Assembly: GCA_036502085.1 (NCBI GenBank)
Contig: DASXZD010000030.1
Coordinates: forward strand, 78,177-142,176
DNA length: 64,000 nt
DNA from: PALSA-505 sp036502085
GTDB lineage: Bacteria > Actinomycetota > Actinomycetes > Streptosporangiales > Streptosporangiaceae
Reading direction: 5' to 3'
Shown: piece by piece, positions 52,309 to 60,388 of the stretch
Layout: the number at the start of each line of letters is the position of its first letter
Position numbering within the stretch: the stretch's first letter is position 1
Position numbers and translations under genes: made by a program
The notes under the pieces: model-generated
Database searches by the model: none
The model's input: only the letters and a program-made list of their open reading frames with translations
What the model was told of the DNA's origin: nothing

Positions 52309-55224
52309 GTGCGCCCTGGAGTCCGCCGCTTTCGCCGGCCCGCTAACCCCGGCGAAACGGGCGAGCGCGAGCATATCGACCAGGTCAATGCTGACGGCGA
52401 CGTGCCTGATGCCGACGCTGAACTGGCGGAAGAGCCTGACCAGGCGGATGAGACTAAGCCGGCGGATGAGGCAGTCGAGGTGGCCGAGGTGGCCGCCGCT
52501 GACGCTATAGATAACGGTGATGCGGACGCCGGGGACGCGGACGCTAGCGAGGCGGACACTCCTGCCGCCGAGAAGCCCCCGAAGGTCGCCAGGCACCGGA
52601 TAGCCCGGATGAGCTGGGCCGGCTCGGTGACCCGGGCGACCCGGTCGGTGGGCCAGCGCGGCCGGGCGGCCCGGGCCAGGACGCGCCAGGCGGTCGGCTC
52701 GGTGCCGCGTGTCGCCGCGACCGGCCGGGAGTTCGCCCGGCTGACCGTCCTGCCGGCGGCGCTGGTCGTCGCCTGGCTGCTGCCCGCCATACCGCTGCTG
52801 CTCGGCGGGGCGTTCTCGCTGGCCCCGATGCTGGTGATCTCCATACCGCTGGCGGCCGCGATCATCGTCATCGGCCTGCGCCGGACTCCCGGCCGCTGGC
52901 CGATGAGCGCGCAGGTCAATCCGGGCCGCGGCGAGGGCCGGGCGCCGTGGTGGACGCTGCTGGGCACGGTTGCGGTGGCGGCAGGCTTCGCCGTCTGGCA
53001 GATCGTGATGAACTCCGAGCAGATCATCGTGACCCGTGACCAGGGCGTCTACCTGCAGTTCGGCTACTGGATCGCGCAGCACGGCTCGGCGTCCGTCCCG
53101 GCGTCCGTCGCGGCGTTCGGCGGCAACCATTCTGGCCTGCTGTTCAGCAGCCTGGGCTTCATCCAGCACGGCACCACGCTGGCGCCGCAGTTCCTGGCCG
53201 GGCTGCCGGCGGTGCTGGCCGCCGGGGCCTGGGCGGGCGGCGCGCACGGCGTGCATGCCGCCCTGCTGGTGCCGCCGGTGCTCGGCGCGCTCGCCGTGCT
53301 GACGTTCGGCGGGCTGGTGGGCCGGCTGGCGGGGCCACGGTGGGCGCCGGCTGGCGCGCTCGTGCTCGCGTTCGCGTTGCCTCAGCAGTACACCAGCCGT
53401 TCTTCGTTCAGCGAGACTCTGGTGCAGATCTTGCTGTTCGGCGGGCTTTGCCTGACTATCGACTCGCTCTGCAGTCCGGCGGGGCGAACCGGCCGGGCGG
53501 GCTCGCCTGCGGCCGGTCTGGCGGGTGCGCCGGGGGAGGGCGCGGCGGGCCCGGCCGAGGCGGCGGAGCTTCCCTCCACCGCGGCCGAGGGGGCTGTTGC
53601 CGACTCGCCGACGGAAAGCCTCCCTGGCTCCTGGACGGAGAGCCAGCCCGACTACCTGGCCGGGACCGGCACCGGCGCGTCCGGCGAGACCAGGGCCGAT
53701 TCTTCCGCGGAGGTCGGCACCGACGCCGCGGCGGGAAGCCAGGGCGATCCGCCTACGACCACGATGCCGCGCCTGACCCGCTGGCAATTGACCCGCTGGC
53801 GGCAGGTCAGCCCGGGACGGTCGCGCCGAGCAGACCCGAGCCGCGGCCGGCGGCGGCAGCGGGCCGGGCCGAGCCAGGCGACCGTGCTGGCCGCCCTCGG
53901 CGGGCTGGCCCTCGGCCTGACCGCGGCCGTGCGCGTCGACGGGCTGAGCGACCTGCTGCCCGCGATCCCGTTCATCGGGATCCTGTTCGCGGCCAGGAAG
54001 CCGCAGTGGCTGCCGTTCGGCGCGGGCCTGCTGGCCGGCGTCGGGTACGGGCTGGCCGACGGCTACCTGCTGGCCCGGCCGTACATGGACTCGCTCGGGT
54101 CCTCGATGCGCACGGTCGGGATCGTCGCCGGCGGGCTGGCGATCGTCACGCTGGATCTGGCCTTGTTCTCGCGCCTCGACGTGCTCCGCCGGCTGGTCAA
54201 GCGGGTACTGGCCGTGCCGCCGCTGCGCTGGCTGCCCGGGACGGTCGCCCTGCTCACCGGGCTGGTCGTGATCGGCTTCGCCGTCCGGCCCTACGTGCAG
54301 ACCGTGCGCGGGGACGGTAACGCGTCCGTCGTGGCCTACGTCGGCTACCTGCAGCGGCTGGCCGGCCTGCCGCTCGACCCGCGGCGGCTGTACTCGGAGG
54401 ACACGCTCTACTGGGTGATCTGGTACATCGGGGTGCCGGCCGTGCTGCTCGGCGCGTTCGGGATCGCGCTGCTCGGCCGGCGGGTCACCCGTGCGCTCGT
54501 GACCTGGCGCGATCCCACCGGCTCGGTCCGCATCTGGGGCCTGCCGCTGCTGATCATCGGCTGGGTGACGGTCAGCGTGCTCTGGCACCCCGCCATCGTT
54601 CCCGATCAGCCGTGGGCCAGCCGACGGCTGGTGCCCGTGATCCTGCCTGGGCTGATCCTGGCGGCCGTCTGGGCGGCGGCCTGGCTGACCACGCAGGCCG
54701 CCCAGCGCGGCGCGGGACGGCTGGCCTCTTCGGCGGTGGTCACGCTGTGCGTCGGTGCCCTGATGCTGCCGACCGCGCTGACCACGTTCGGCATCGGCGT
54801 CGCCTCGTCCGGGCCGCCGAAGTCGGCGTCGTCGGGCGGGCTGGCCTTGCACCGGGCCGCGCGGGGAGAGGAGTACGCGGTGGGCCAGCTGTGCGCCGCG
54901 ATCGGCCCGGGCGCATCCGTCGTGGTCGTCAATCCGCGGATCGCGGATGAGTTCGCGCAGCTGGTCCGCGGCATCTGCGACACGCCGACGGGCGTGATGA
55001 ACCGGCCCTCGCCGTTCGCGGTGCAGGAGGTCATCGCCGGGATATTGCGAGCGGGCAGGCATCCCGTCCTGCTCGGCGCCAACCAGGCGGAGCTGGCCAG
55101 CTACGGCGCGATCCCGCGCCAGGTGCTCAGCCTGGGCACGACGCAGGATGCGCACGTGCTGACCCGGCCGCCGACCTCGAACTGGCCGGTCAGGTACGTG
55201 CTCTGGATGGCGCAGCCCAGTTAG
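52309..55224 (+). CDS. Large polytopic GT-C-like membrane protein (glycosyltransferase-type)
   Basis: 971 residues from GTG 52309. N-terminal ~150 residues are acidic then basic and cytoplasmic. About twelve helices follow, with the GT-C-like loop QIIVTRDQGVYLQFGYWIAQ (Asp in a periplasmic loop). A ~130-residue low-complexity acidic insert separates the two halves (AAEGAVADSPTESLPGSWTE and on). The C-terminal ~120 residues form a soluble domain. TACAGT lies 7 nt before the GTG, implying a leaderless message. Substrate unknown; a mannosyl- or arabinosyl-type wall transferase is likely by fold. Confidence 0.75.
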   Translation: MRPGVRRFRRPANPGETGEREHIDQVNADGDVPDADAELAEEPDQADETKPADEAVEVAEVAAADAIDNGDADAGDADASEADTPAAEKPPKVARHRIARMSWAGSVTRATRSVGQRGRAARARTRQAVGSVPRVAATGREFARLTVLPAALVVAWLLPAIPLLLGGAFSLAPMLVISIPLAAAIIVIGLRRTPGRWPMSAQVNPGRGEGRAPWWTLLGTVAVAAGFAVWQIVMNSEQIIVTRDQGVYLQFGYWIAQHGSASVPASVAAFGGNHSGLLFSSLGFIQHGTTLAPQFLAGLPAVLAAGAWAGGAHGVHAALLVPPVLGALAVLTFGGLVGRLAGPRWAPAGALVLAFALPQQYTSRSSFSETLVQILLFGGLCLTIDSLCSPAGRTGRAGSPAAGLAGAPGEGAAGPAEAAELPSTAAEGAVADSPTESLPGSWTESQPDYLAGTGTGASGETRADSSAEVGTDAAAGSQGDPPTTTMPRLTRWQLTRWRQVSPGRSRRADPSRGRRRQRAGPSQATVLAALGGLALGLTAAVRVDGLSDLLPAIPFIGILFAARKPQWLPFGAGLLAGVGYGLADGYLLARPYMDSLGSSMRTVGIVAGGLAIVTLDLALFSRLDVLRRLVKRVLAVPPLRWLPGTVALLTGLVVIGFAVRPYVQTVRGDGNASVVAYVGYLQRLAGLPLDPRRLYSEDTLYWVIWYIGVPAVLLGAFGIALLGRRVTRALVTWRDPTGSVRIWGLPLLIIGWVTVSVLWHPAIVPDQPWASRRLVPVILPGLILAAVWAAAWLTTQAAQRGAGRLASSAVVTLCVGALMLPTALTTFGIGVASSGPPKSASSGGLALHRAARGEEYAVGQLCAAIGPGASVVVVNPRIADEFAQLVRGICDTPTGVMNRPSPFAVQEVIAGILRAGRHPVLLGANQAELASYGAIPRQVLSLGTTQDAHVLTRPPTSNWPVRYVLWMAQPS

Positions 55225-55364
55225 GCCGGGCTGGATCTCTGGGAGTCGATCGCGTCGTGGCTGGCCTGTGAGCAGCGGGGCCGAGGCGTCACCGTTCGGG
55301 AAAATCGAACTTTGAACGAACCTCCGGTGTCGGTTGAGGCGGTCGCGGGGTAGCGTGGGTGTTG

Positions 55365-55409
55365 ATGAACAGATTCTCGTGCACCTGCTGCTGGTGGCCG
55401 CCGGATTAG
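55365..55409 (+). CDS. trpS leader peptide MNRFSCTCCWWPPD
   Basis: 14 codons, ATG 55365 to TAG 55407-55409. Codons 10 and 11 are TGG TGG (55392-55397), inside the 5' strand of a hairpin that competes with a terminator. Stalling at Trp codons should free the antiterminator. TAGCGT (55351-55356) stands 8 nt before the ATG with no clear ribosome site, so translation may start at or near the 5' end of the RNA. A comparable attenuator controls an auxiliary, indolmycin-resistant TrpRS gene in Streptomyces coelicolor. Confidence 0.82.
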   Translation: MNRFSCTCCWWPPD

Positions 55410-55461
55410 GCGGTCCCCCAGCTTGGCATGTGCGACGGGCCGCCTCCGGGTGGCCCGTTTT
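55390..55461 (+). promoter_or_regulatory. Tryptophan attenuator of trpS
   Basis: Hairpin 1:2 is GCTGG (55390-55394) and CCGCC (55398-55402) with GGCGG (55409-55413) and CCAGC (55418-55422). Antiterminator 2:3 is GGCGG (55409-55413) plus CCC (55415-55417) with GGG (55437-55439) and CCGCC (55440-55444). Terminator 3:4 is ACGGGCCGCC (55435-55444) with GGTGGCCCGT (55449-55458), then TTTT. The three stems are mutually exclusive and the Trp codons lie in strand 1. Confidence 0.8.
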
Positions 55462-55529
55462 CGCGTCTTCTCGCGTCGCAGAACCCGGACCACCTGGCGG
55501 CCGCACCCATGACGACCAGGAGGTTTCCC

Positions 55530-56654
55530 ATGTCTGACGCTTCGCCGGTTTCGTACGCTCCACCGGTTTCTTATGCTCCACCGGTTTCTTATGCTCCACC
55601 GGCGCCCACCCTGCAGGCCGCGCAGCTGCGCAGCCTGGACCTCCAGGCGGCGATCGCCAGCGAGCCGGGGCGGTTCAGGATTCTCACCGGCGACCGTCCC
55701 ACCGGGCTGCTGCACGTCGGCCACCTGTTCGGCACGCTGCTGAATCGCGTGCGGCTGCAGGAACTCGGCGTTGAGCTGATGGTGCTGATCGCCGACTACC
55801 AGACCATCACCGACCGGGATTCGCCGGACACTCTGCCGTCCGACGTGATCGGCCAGGTTGCGGACTACCTGGCCATCGGCATCGATCCGGCCCGCGCGAC
55901 GATCTTCGCACACAGCCAGATCGAGGCGCTTAACCAGCTGATGCTTCCGTTCATGAGCCTGGTCAGCGTGGCCGAGGTGAGCCGCAACCCGACGGTGAAG
56001 GAAGAGTTCGCGGCGACCGGCGGCACCTCGATGAGCGCGCTCATGTTCACGTATCCGGTGCATCAGGCGGCCGACATCCTGTTCTGCCGGGCCAACCTCG
56101 TGCCGGTCGGCAAGGACCAACTGCCGCACATCGAGCTGACCCGGACGATCGCCCGCCGCTTCAACGACCGGTACTGCTCCGGCCGCGGCTACTTCCCCGA
56201 GCCCGACGGCCTGCTTACCGACGCGCCGCTGTTGCTCGGCACCGACGGGCAGAAGATGAGCAAGAGCAGGCGCAACGCCATCTCGCTGGCGGCCAGCGAG
56301 GACGAGACGGCCCGGCTCATCCGCGGCGCCAAGACCGACGGCGAGCGGTTCATCGGCTACGACCCGGAGCGCCGCCCCGAGGTGTCCAACCTCGTCCTGC
56401 TCACCGCGCTGGCCTGCGGGCGCGCGGTGCAGGAGGTCGTTGACGACCTGGGCGGCGGCGGGGCCAGCGAGCTGAAGCGCACCCTCACCGAGGCGCTCAA
56501 CGAGCGGCTGCGGCCGATCCGCGCCCGGCGCCGCGAGCTGATGAAGGACCCCGGCCACCTGCGTGACGTGCTCGCCGAGGGCAACAACCGGGCCCGCAGC
56601 ATCGCGACCGATACCCTGACCGCCGTGCGCAGGCTCATGCATACGCTCTACTGA
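55530..56654 (+). CDS. trpS: Tryptophanyl-tRNA synthetase
   Basis: 374 residues from ATG 55530 (AGGAGG upstream; an in-frame ATG at 55509 lacks the site). The N-terminus is a triple SYAPPV repeat (18-bp units 55545-55598) before the catalytic domain. HIGH-type motif HVGH in RPTGLLHVGHLFG, KMSKS in DGQKMSKSRRNAIS. It charges tRNA-Trp. The attenuator fits an inducible, auxiliary TrpRS, as for S. coelicolor trpRS1. The aminotransferase starts 26 bp later, so both share attenuation. Another copy of trpS may exist outside the window. Confidence 0.93.
   Translation: MSDASPVSYAPPVSYAPPVSYAPPAPTLQAAQLRSLDLQAAIASEPGRFRILTGDRPTGLLHVGHLFGTLLNRVRLQELGVELMVLIADYQTITDRDSPDTLPSDVIGQVADYLAIGIDPARATIFAHSQIEALNQLMLPFMSLVSVAEVSRNPTVKEEFAATGGTSMSALMFTYPVHQAADILFCRANLVPVGKDQLPHIELTRTIARRFNDRYCSGRGYFPEPDGLLTDAPLLLGTDGQKMSKSRRNAISLAASEDETARLIRGAKTDGERFIGYDPERRPEVSNLVLLTALACGRAVQEVVDDLGGGGASELKRTLTEALNERLRPIRARRRELMKDPGHLRDVLAEGNNRARSIATDTLTAVRRLMHTLY
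55545..55598 (+). repeat. Three 18-bp tandem units at the trpS 5' end
   Basis: CCGGTTTCGTACGCTCCA (55545-55562) and two copies of CCGGTTTCTTATGCTCCA (55563-55580, 55581-55598), encoding the SYAPPV repeats. These lower-GC codons (TAT, TTC-TTA shifts) differ from gene average. Confidence 0.9.
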
Positions 56655-56680
56655 CCAGGTCACCGGGATGGGGTGCGAAC

Positions 56681-57838
56681 GTGCGGTTCCGCGACTTCAG
56701 GCTGGAGCGGTATTTCGGCGAGTGGGAGTTCACCGCCAGCATTCTGCTGGGCAGCAGCGACCCCGAGTCGATGCGGCTTCCCGAGCTGCTGGCGCTGGCC
56801 GACGAGGACTGCCGCCGCCGCTGGGACGAGCTCTGGCTTGGCTACACCGAAACCGCCGGCCTGCCAGCGCTGCGCGAGGCGGTGGCGGGGCAGTATGCGG
56901 CCTGCGGACCCGAGGATGTCCTGGTGTTCAGCGCACCGGAGGAGGCGATGTTCCACATCGCCGCCGGCGTGCTCGAGCCCGGCGATCATATGGTCGGGCT
57001 GGCCCCCGCGTTCCAGTCGTCGTACGAGATCCCGCGGTCGCTGGGGGCCGGCCTCACGCTGGTGCCGCTGCGCGAGGACCGCGGCTGGGCGCTGGACATC
57101 GACGAGCTCGCGGCCGCCGTCACCGGCCGGACCAAGCTGATCTACGTCAATTTCCCGCACAACCCGACCGGGGCGGTGCTGAGCAATCTCGATCAGCAGC
57201 GGCTCATCGAGCTCGCCGACTCCTGCGGCGCGCATTTGTTCAGCGACGAAATGTACCGCGGACTCGAGTTCGACCCCGCGGACCGGCTGCCCCCCGCCGC
57301 CGACCTGCATCCGCGCGCGATCAGCCTGGGCGGCCTGTCCAAGGGCTATGGTCTAGCCGGCGTGCGGCTGGGCTGGACGGTATGCCGTGACCGCGAACTG
57401 ACCCGGCGGATGCTCGCGGCAAAGGACTTCACCACGATCTGCGCGTCCTCGCCGAGCGAAGTGCTCGCCCTGATCGCGGTGCGCGCCGCGGACCGGCTGA
57501 CCGCCCGGGCGCTGAACCGGATCACCGGCAATCTCGGCCTAGTCGATGAGTTCCTCGGCAAGCGGCCGGACCTGCTGCGCTGGGTGCGGCCGCGGGCCGG
57601 CAGCGTGGGACTTCCCGAGTTGCTGCCGGACATGCCGGTTGCGGAGTTCTGCGAGAAGCTGGTCACATCGCGGGGCGTGCTGCTGGTGCCGGGCGGCATG
57701 TTCGAGATGACGAGCAATCACTTCAGGCTCGGGCTGGGCCGGGCAAACCTGCCGGAAGGACTTGCTGAGCTGGGCAGCTTTGTGGACGGCCTGGAGGCGG
57801 GCGCGGGCCGATTTGCTCGTAACGCGAAGGCGACCTAG
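56681..57838 (+). CDS. Class I/II PLP aminotransferase, VioD-like
   Basis: 385 residues from GTG 56681. Fold type I features: NFPHNPTGAVLS (Asn-Pro-Thr-Gly), LFSDEMYRGLEFD (Asp), SLGGLSKGYGLAGVRLGW (Schiff-base Lys), HFRLGLGRANLPEGL (Arg). The opening YFGEWEFTASILLGSSDPES resembles capreomycidine synthase/VioD relatives, although these also include plain aminotransferases. Being 26 bp from trpS, and under its attenuator, it may act on an aromatic amino acid or on an antibiotic intermediate. Substrate not determinable. Confidence 0.85.
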   Translation: MRFRDFRLERYFGEWEFTASILLGSSDPESMRLPELLALADEDCRRRWDELWLGYTETAGLPALREAVAGQYAACGPEDVLVFSAPEEAMFHIAAGVLEPGDHMVGLAPAFQSSYEIPRSLGAGLTLVPLREDRGWALDIDELAAAVTGRTKLIYVNFPHNPTGAVLSNLDQQRLIELADSCGAHLFSDEMYRGLEFDPADRLPPAADLHPRAISLGGLSKGYGLAGVRLGWTVCRDRELTRRMLAAKDFTTICASSPSEVLALIAVRAADRLTARALNRITGNLGLVDEFLGKRPDLLRWVRPRAGSVGLPELLPDMPVAEFCEKLVTSRGVLLVPGGMFEMTSNHFRLGLGRANLPEGLAELGSFVDGLEAGAGRFARNAKAT

Positions 57839-57855
57839 AGTGGGGTAGCACCCGA

Positions 57856-57932
57856 CGCGGGGTGGAGCAGTTCGGTAGCTCGCTGGGCTCATAACCCAGA
57901 GGTCGTAGGTTCAAATCCTACCCCCGCTACCA
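57856..57932 (+). tRNA. Initiator tRNA-fMet (CAT)
   Basis: 77 nt including an encoded CCA (57930-57932). Anticodon loop CTCATAA, anticodon stem CTGGG/CCCAG with three consecutive G:C pairs, and no Watson-Crick pair at 1-72, the hallmarks of initiator tRNA. T-arm GTAGG-TTCAAAT-CCTAC. The 3' half is a common integration site and island-like DNA follows. Confidence 0.95.
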
Positions 57933-57937
57933 ACGTC

Positions 57938-57970
57938 AGAGGCCCTTTCTCGAACAGAGAAGGGGCCTCT
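57938..57970 (+). terminator. tRNA terminator stem-loop
   Basis: AGAGGCCCTTTCTC (57938-57951) with GAGAAGGGGCCTCT (57957-57970), one G-U mismatch, five-base loop. It lies 5 bp after the tRNA CCA. Confidence 0.8.
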
Positions 57971-58197
57971 TGCGTGTCTGTTGTAAACGGATTTGTAAAC
58001 GTGCCACCGCTCATGCGGCCTGTGTCCTCGTCCTCGTCAGGCTCGTGAGAATCGCCAGAGCTGGTGATCTCGACGCTGGCCAGTGATCCGCCGATGATCA
58101 GCTCCGCGAGCGTGTTAGCCACCTGGCGATCGGCAACCTGTGGGGCTCGATTACTGGATCTGGCCTCGGCGGACTGCCCGGCTGGGATCATCGCTGA
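57971..58197 (-). other. Possible integrase vestige between tRNA and transposase
   Basis: The minus-strand frame through here ends inside the tRNA (last residues GVGFEPTTSGL, which is simply the antisense of the tRNA). The part before it (LAELIIGGSLASVEITSSGD, then SHEPDEDEDTGRMSGG) has no clear match in my reading. A tRNA-proximal location would fit a decayed integrase C-terminus, but this is a guess. Confidence 0.25.
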
Positions 58198-59278
58198 GTG
58201 ATCATTTCGGTCCTCTACCAGGTTGTACGCTGCCTGCTGGGCTGCTTGACGGTGCTGACCCGGGACGAGACGTCCAAGGATGCCGAGCTGTTGGTGCTCC
58301 GGCACGAGAACGCGGTCTTGCGCCGCCAAGTTGGCCGGGTCCGTTACGAGCCGGGTGACCGGCTGTGGCTGGCGGCACTGTCGCGATTGGTTCCCCGCCG
58401 CCGGTGGGGCGAGGTGTTCGCGGTGACCCCGGCGACGCTGCTGGCCTGGCACCGTCGGCTGGTGGCGCGCAAGTGGGACTACGCGAGCCGTCGGCGTCCC
58501 GGGCGGCCGTCCACGGCAGCGGCGATCCGCAAGCTCGTGATCCGCATCGCGACGGAAAACCCCACATGGGGGCACCGGCGGGTGCAAGGCGAACTCGTCA
58601 GGCTCGGCCACCCGATCGCCGCCTCCACGGTCTGGCAGATCCTGCACGATGCCGGGATCGGCCCCGCGCCCCGCCGCGCCGGCCCGACCTGGAAGCAGTT
58701 CCTGACCGCGCAGGCTCGCGGCATTATCGCCGCCGATTTCGTCCACGTGGACACCGTGCTGCTGCGGCGCGTCTACGCGCTGATCGTGATCGAGCACGGC
58801 ACCCGCCGTGCCCACCTGGTCGGCATCACCGCGCACCCGGACGGCGCGTGGACCACGCAGGCAGCCCGCAACCTCCTGATGGACCTGGGCCAGCGAACAG
58901 CTTCGGTCAAGTTCCTGATCAGGGACAGGGCGGGCCAGTTCACTAGCTCTTTCGACGCCGTGCTCACCGCGGAGGGCATCAGAGTCCTGGCCAGCCCGCC
59001 GCAGGCTCCAAGGGCGAACGCGATCTGCGCAAGGATGATCGGCACCCTGCGCCGGGAACTCCTCGACCGGCTGCTGATCGTCAATGAGCACCACCTGCGC
59101 CAAGTCCTGACCGAGTACCTGCGGCATTACAACACCGCCCGGCCGCACCGCTCGCGGCCAGCTCACCCCAGCTCAAGCCGGCACTCGTCAACCAGAACCG
59201 GTCAACCTCGCCGAACACCGGGTCCGCCGGAAGCAGGTTCTCGGCGGGCTCACCCACGAGTACCACATCGCCGCCTAA
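58198..59278 (+). pseudogene. Inactive rve-type transposase (IS481/IS3-like)
   Basis: The frame from GTG 58198 has an N-terminal HTH-like region (LLVLRHENAVLRRQVGRVRY), then the integrase core: ADFVHVDTVLL (first Asp), FLIRDRAGQFTSSF (second Asp), PRANAICARMIGTLRRELLD. In this family the last motif reads AICERxIGTLRRE, so the catalytic Glu is replaced by Ala. Near 59155 (PHRSR) the frame breaks and the expected end, QLTPAQAGTRQPEPVNLAEH, then VLGGLTHEYHIAA, follows in another frame to TAA 59276-59278. Two lesions make it non-functional. Confidence 0.8.
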
Positions 59279-59319
59279 CTGCCCGCAGGACACCCAAATC
59301 GTACTTCCGAGCCCCACAG

Positions 59320-59500
59320 CATCCGGGCTGCTCGGCGAGGGGCTCTCCAACCCGAGATCGCCGAACGGCTGTTCCTGTCGCGCAAGACGGTCGAGCATCA
59401 CATGGCGCGCATCTTGTCCAAGCTCGGATTGCGCGGACGCGCCGAGGCCGCCGCGCTCGTGGCGCGGAGCGTCCCCAGAGAATTAGCCAGAGATAGGTGA
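59320..59500 (+). pseudogene. Fossil of a LuxR-type regulator (HTH domain only)
   Basis: LLGEGLSNP (59331-59357) and, after a single-base frameshift, EIAERLFLSRKTVEHHMARI, then LSKLGLRGRAEAAALVARSV to the stop at 59498-59500. This is the C-terminal LuxR DNA-binding helix bundle. The receiver or sensor part is missing. Confidence 0.7.
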
Positions 59501-59630
59501 GTTCACCGATGCTCCGGCGCCCGCCGGAATGGCATCGTGACCTTCATGACCAAGCGCGCGAGCGGCCCCCGGATGAAGGTGATCGGCGTGCAGGCGTTCG
59601 TGCACGGAGCACAGCTGAAAGGACAGACCA

Positions 59631-59915
59631 ATGCGCGCAGTCGTCGGACGAGTCAAGATCAAGCCGGACCGGGCGGATGAAGCGCTCGCGATGATCGGTG
59701 GCGGTGTTGCGATGCTGCAGGGCATGGCCGGCTCAGCGGGCGGCTACTGGGCGCGGAGCAACGGGGGCGACATCATCCAGCATTCCTTCTGGCTCTTCGA
59801 TACCGAAGAAAACGCCCGGACAGCGGAGGCGACCTTCAACCAGCTCCGCGACATGCCCGATGCGCCAGCCACGTTCATCAGTGTCGATGTTTGTGAGATT
59901 GTCGGACACGCCTAG
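59631..59915 (+). CDS. ABM-like dimeric alpha/beta-barrel protein
   Basis: 94 residues from ATG 59631, with GAAAGGA 6-12 nt before it. The ferredoxin-like pattern is RAVVGRVKIKPDRADEALAM, then GGYWARSNGGDIIQHSFWLF, DTEENARTAEATFNQLRDMP and FISVDVCEIVGHA. It resembles small antibiotic-biosynthesis-monooxygenase or quinol-monooxygenase-type domains, which include many non-enzymatic members. It is the first intact gene of the island tract. Confidence 0.7.
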   Translation: MRAVVGRVKIKPDRADEALAMIGGGVAMLQGMAGSAGGYWARSNGGDIIQHSFWLFDTEENARTAEATFNQLRDMPDAPATFISVDVCEIVGHA

Positions 59916-60079
59916 GACTGCCCCAGAAAGCCTGCTCAGATTGCCTATTCGCGTGCGGCCACGCATTCCGTTCCGGCCGAGCGGGACTGGCGCGCAGATC
60001 GGCGGCTCGTGAGTGGCCGTGAAATCACACCTCACAGTGACGCCAAACGCTGACAACTGCTGCGCACTGCTGAGCAACG

Positions 60080-60388
60080 CGCTGGCGAGGACGTTCGCTT
60101 CCTGCGCCTCGGTGGCGCTGGCAAATGCGCGGGTTTACTGGCGTGCCCAGCGGCTGGCGGGCCAGCTGGAGGAGGCCTTCTCGACCCGCGGGTTAACCGA
60201 ACAGGGCCAAGGGCATCATCGCCGAGCAGGGCTGCTTAGCTGACGAGGCCTTCCAGTTGCTGGTGACCATCTCTCAGCGCAGCCACATGAAGCTGCACGA
60301 TCTAGCGACTGAGCTGGTCGGACGCGCCAGGGACCAGGCCGCACGCGGACAACAAGCACAGCAGGCAATTCCGGGGAGCGCGGGCTGA
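60080..60388 (+). pseudogene. Frameshifted fossil of a GAF-ANTAR regulator
   Basis: Segment 60085-60205 reads TFASCASVALANARVYWRAQ, then RLAGQLEEAFSTRGLTEQ, and after a frameshift near 60205 KGIIAEQGCLADEAFQLLVT, then ISQRSHMKLHDLATELVGRARDQ, to TGA 60386-60388. This closely follows the intact gene at 62166. The GAF half is absent. A GAF-ANTAR duplicate broken by deletion and a frameshift. Confidence 0.85.

Noticed and set aside
52255..55599. 1114-codon open frame on the minus strand
   Set aside because: Antisense of the GT-C membrane protein; composition is Arg/Gln/Asp-rich low complexity typical of shadow frames.
57889..59166. Minus-strand frame ending GVGFEPTTSGL
   Set aside because: The ending is the antisense translation of tRNA-fMet, and most of the remainder is antisense to the transposase. 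Only a short segment next to the tRNA might be an integrase vestige.
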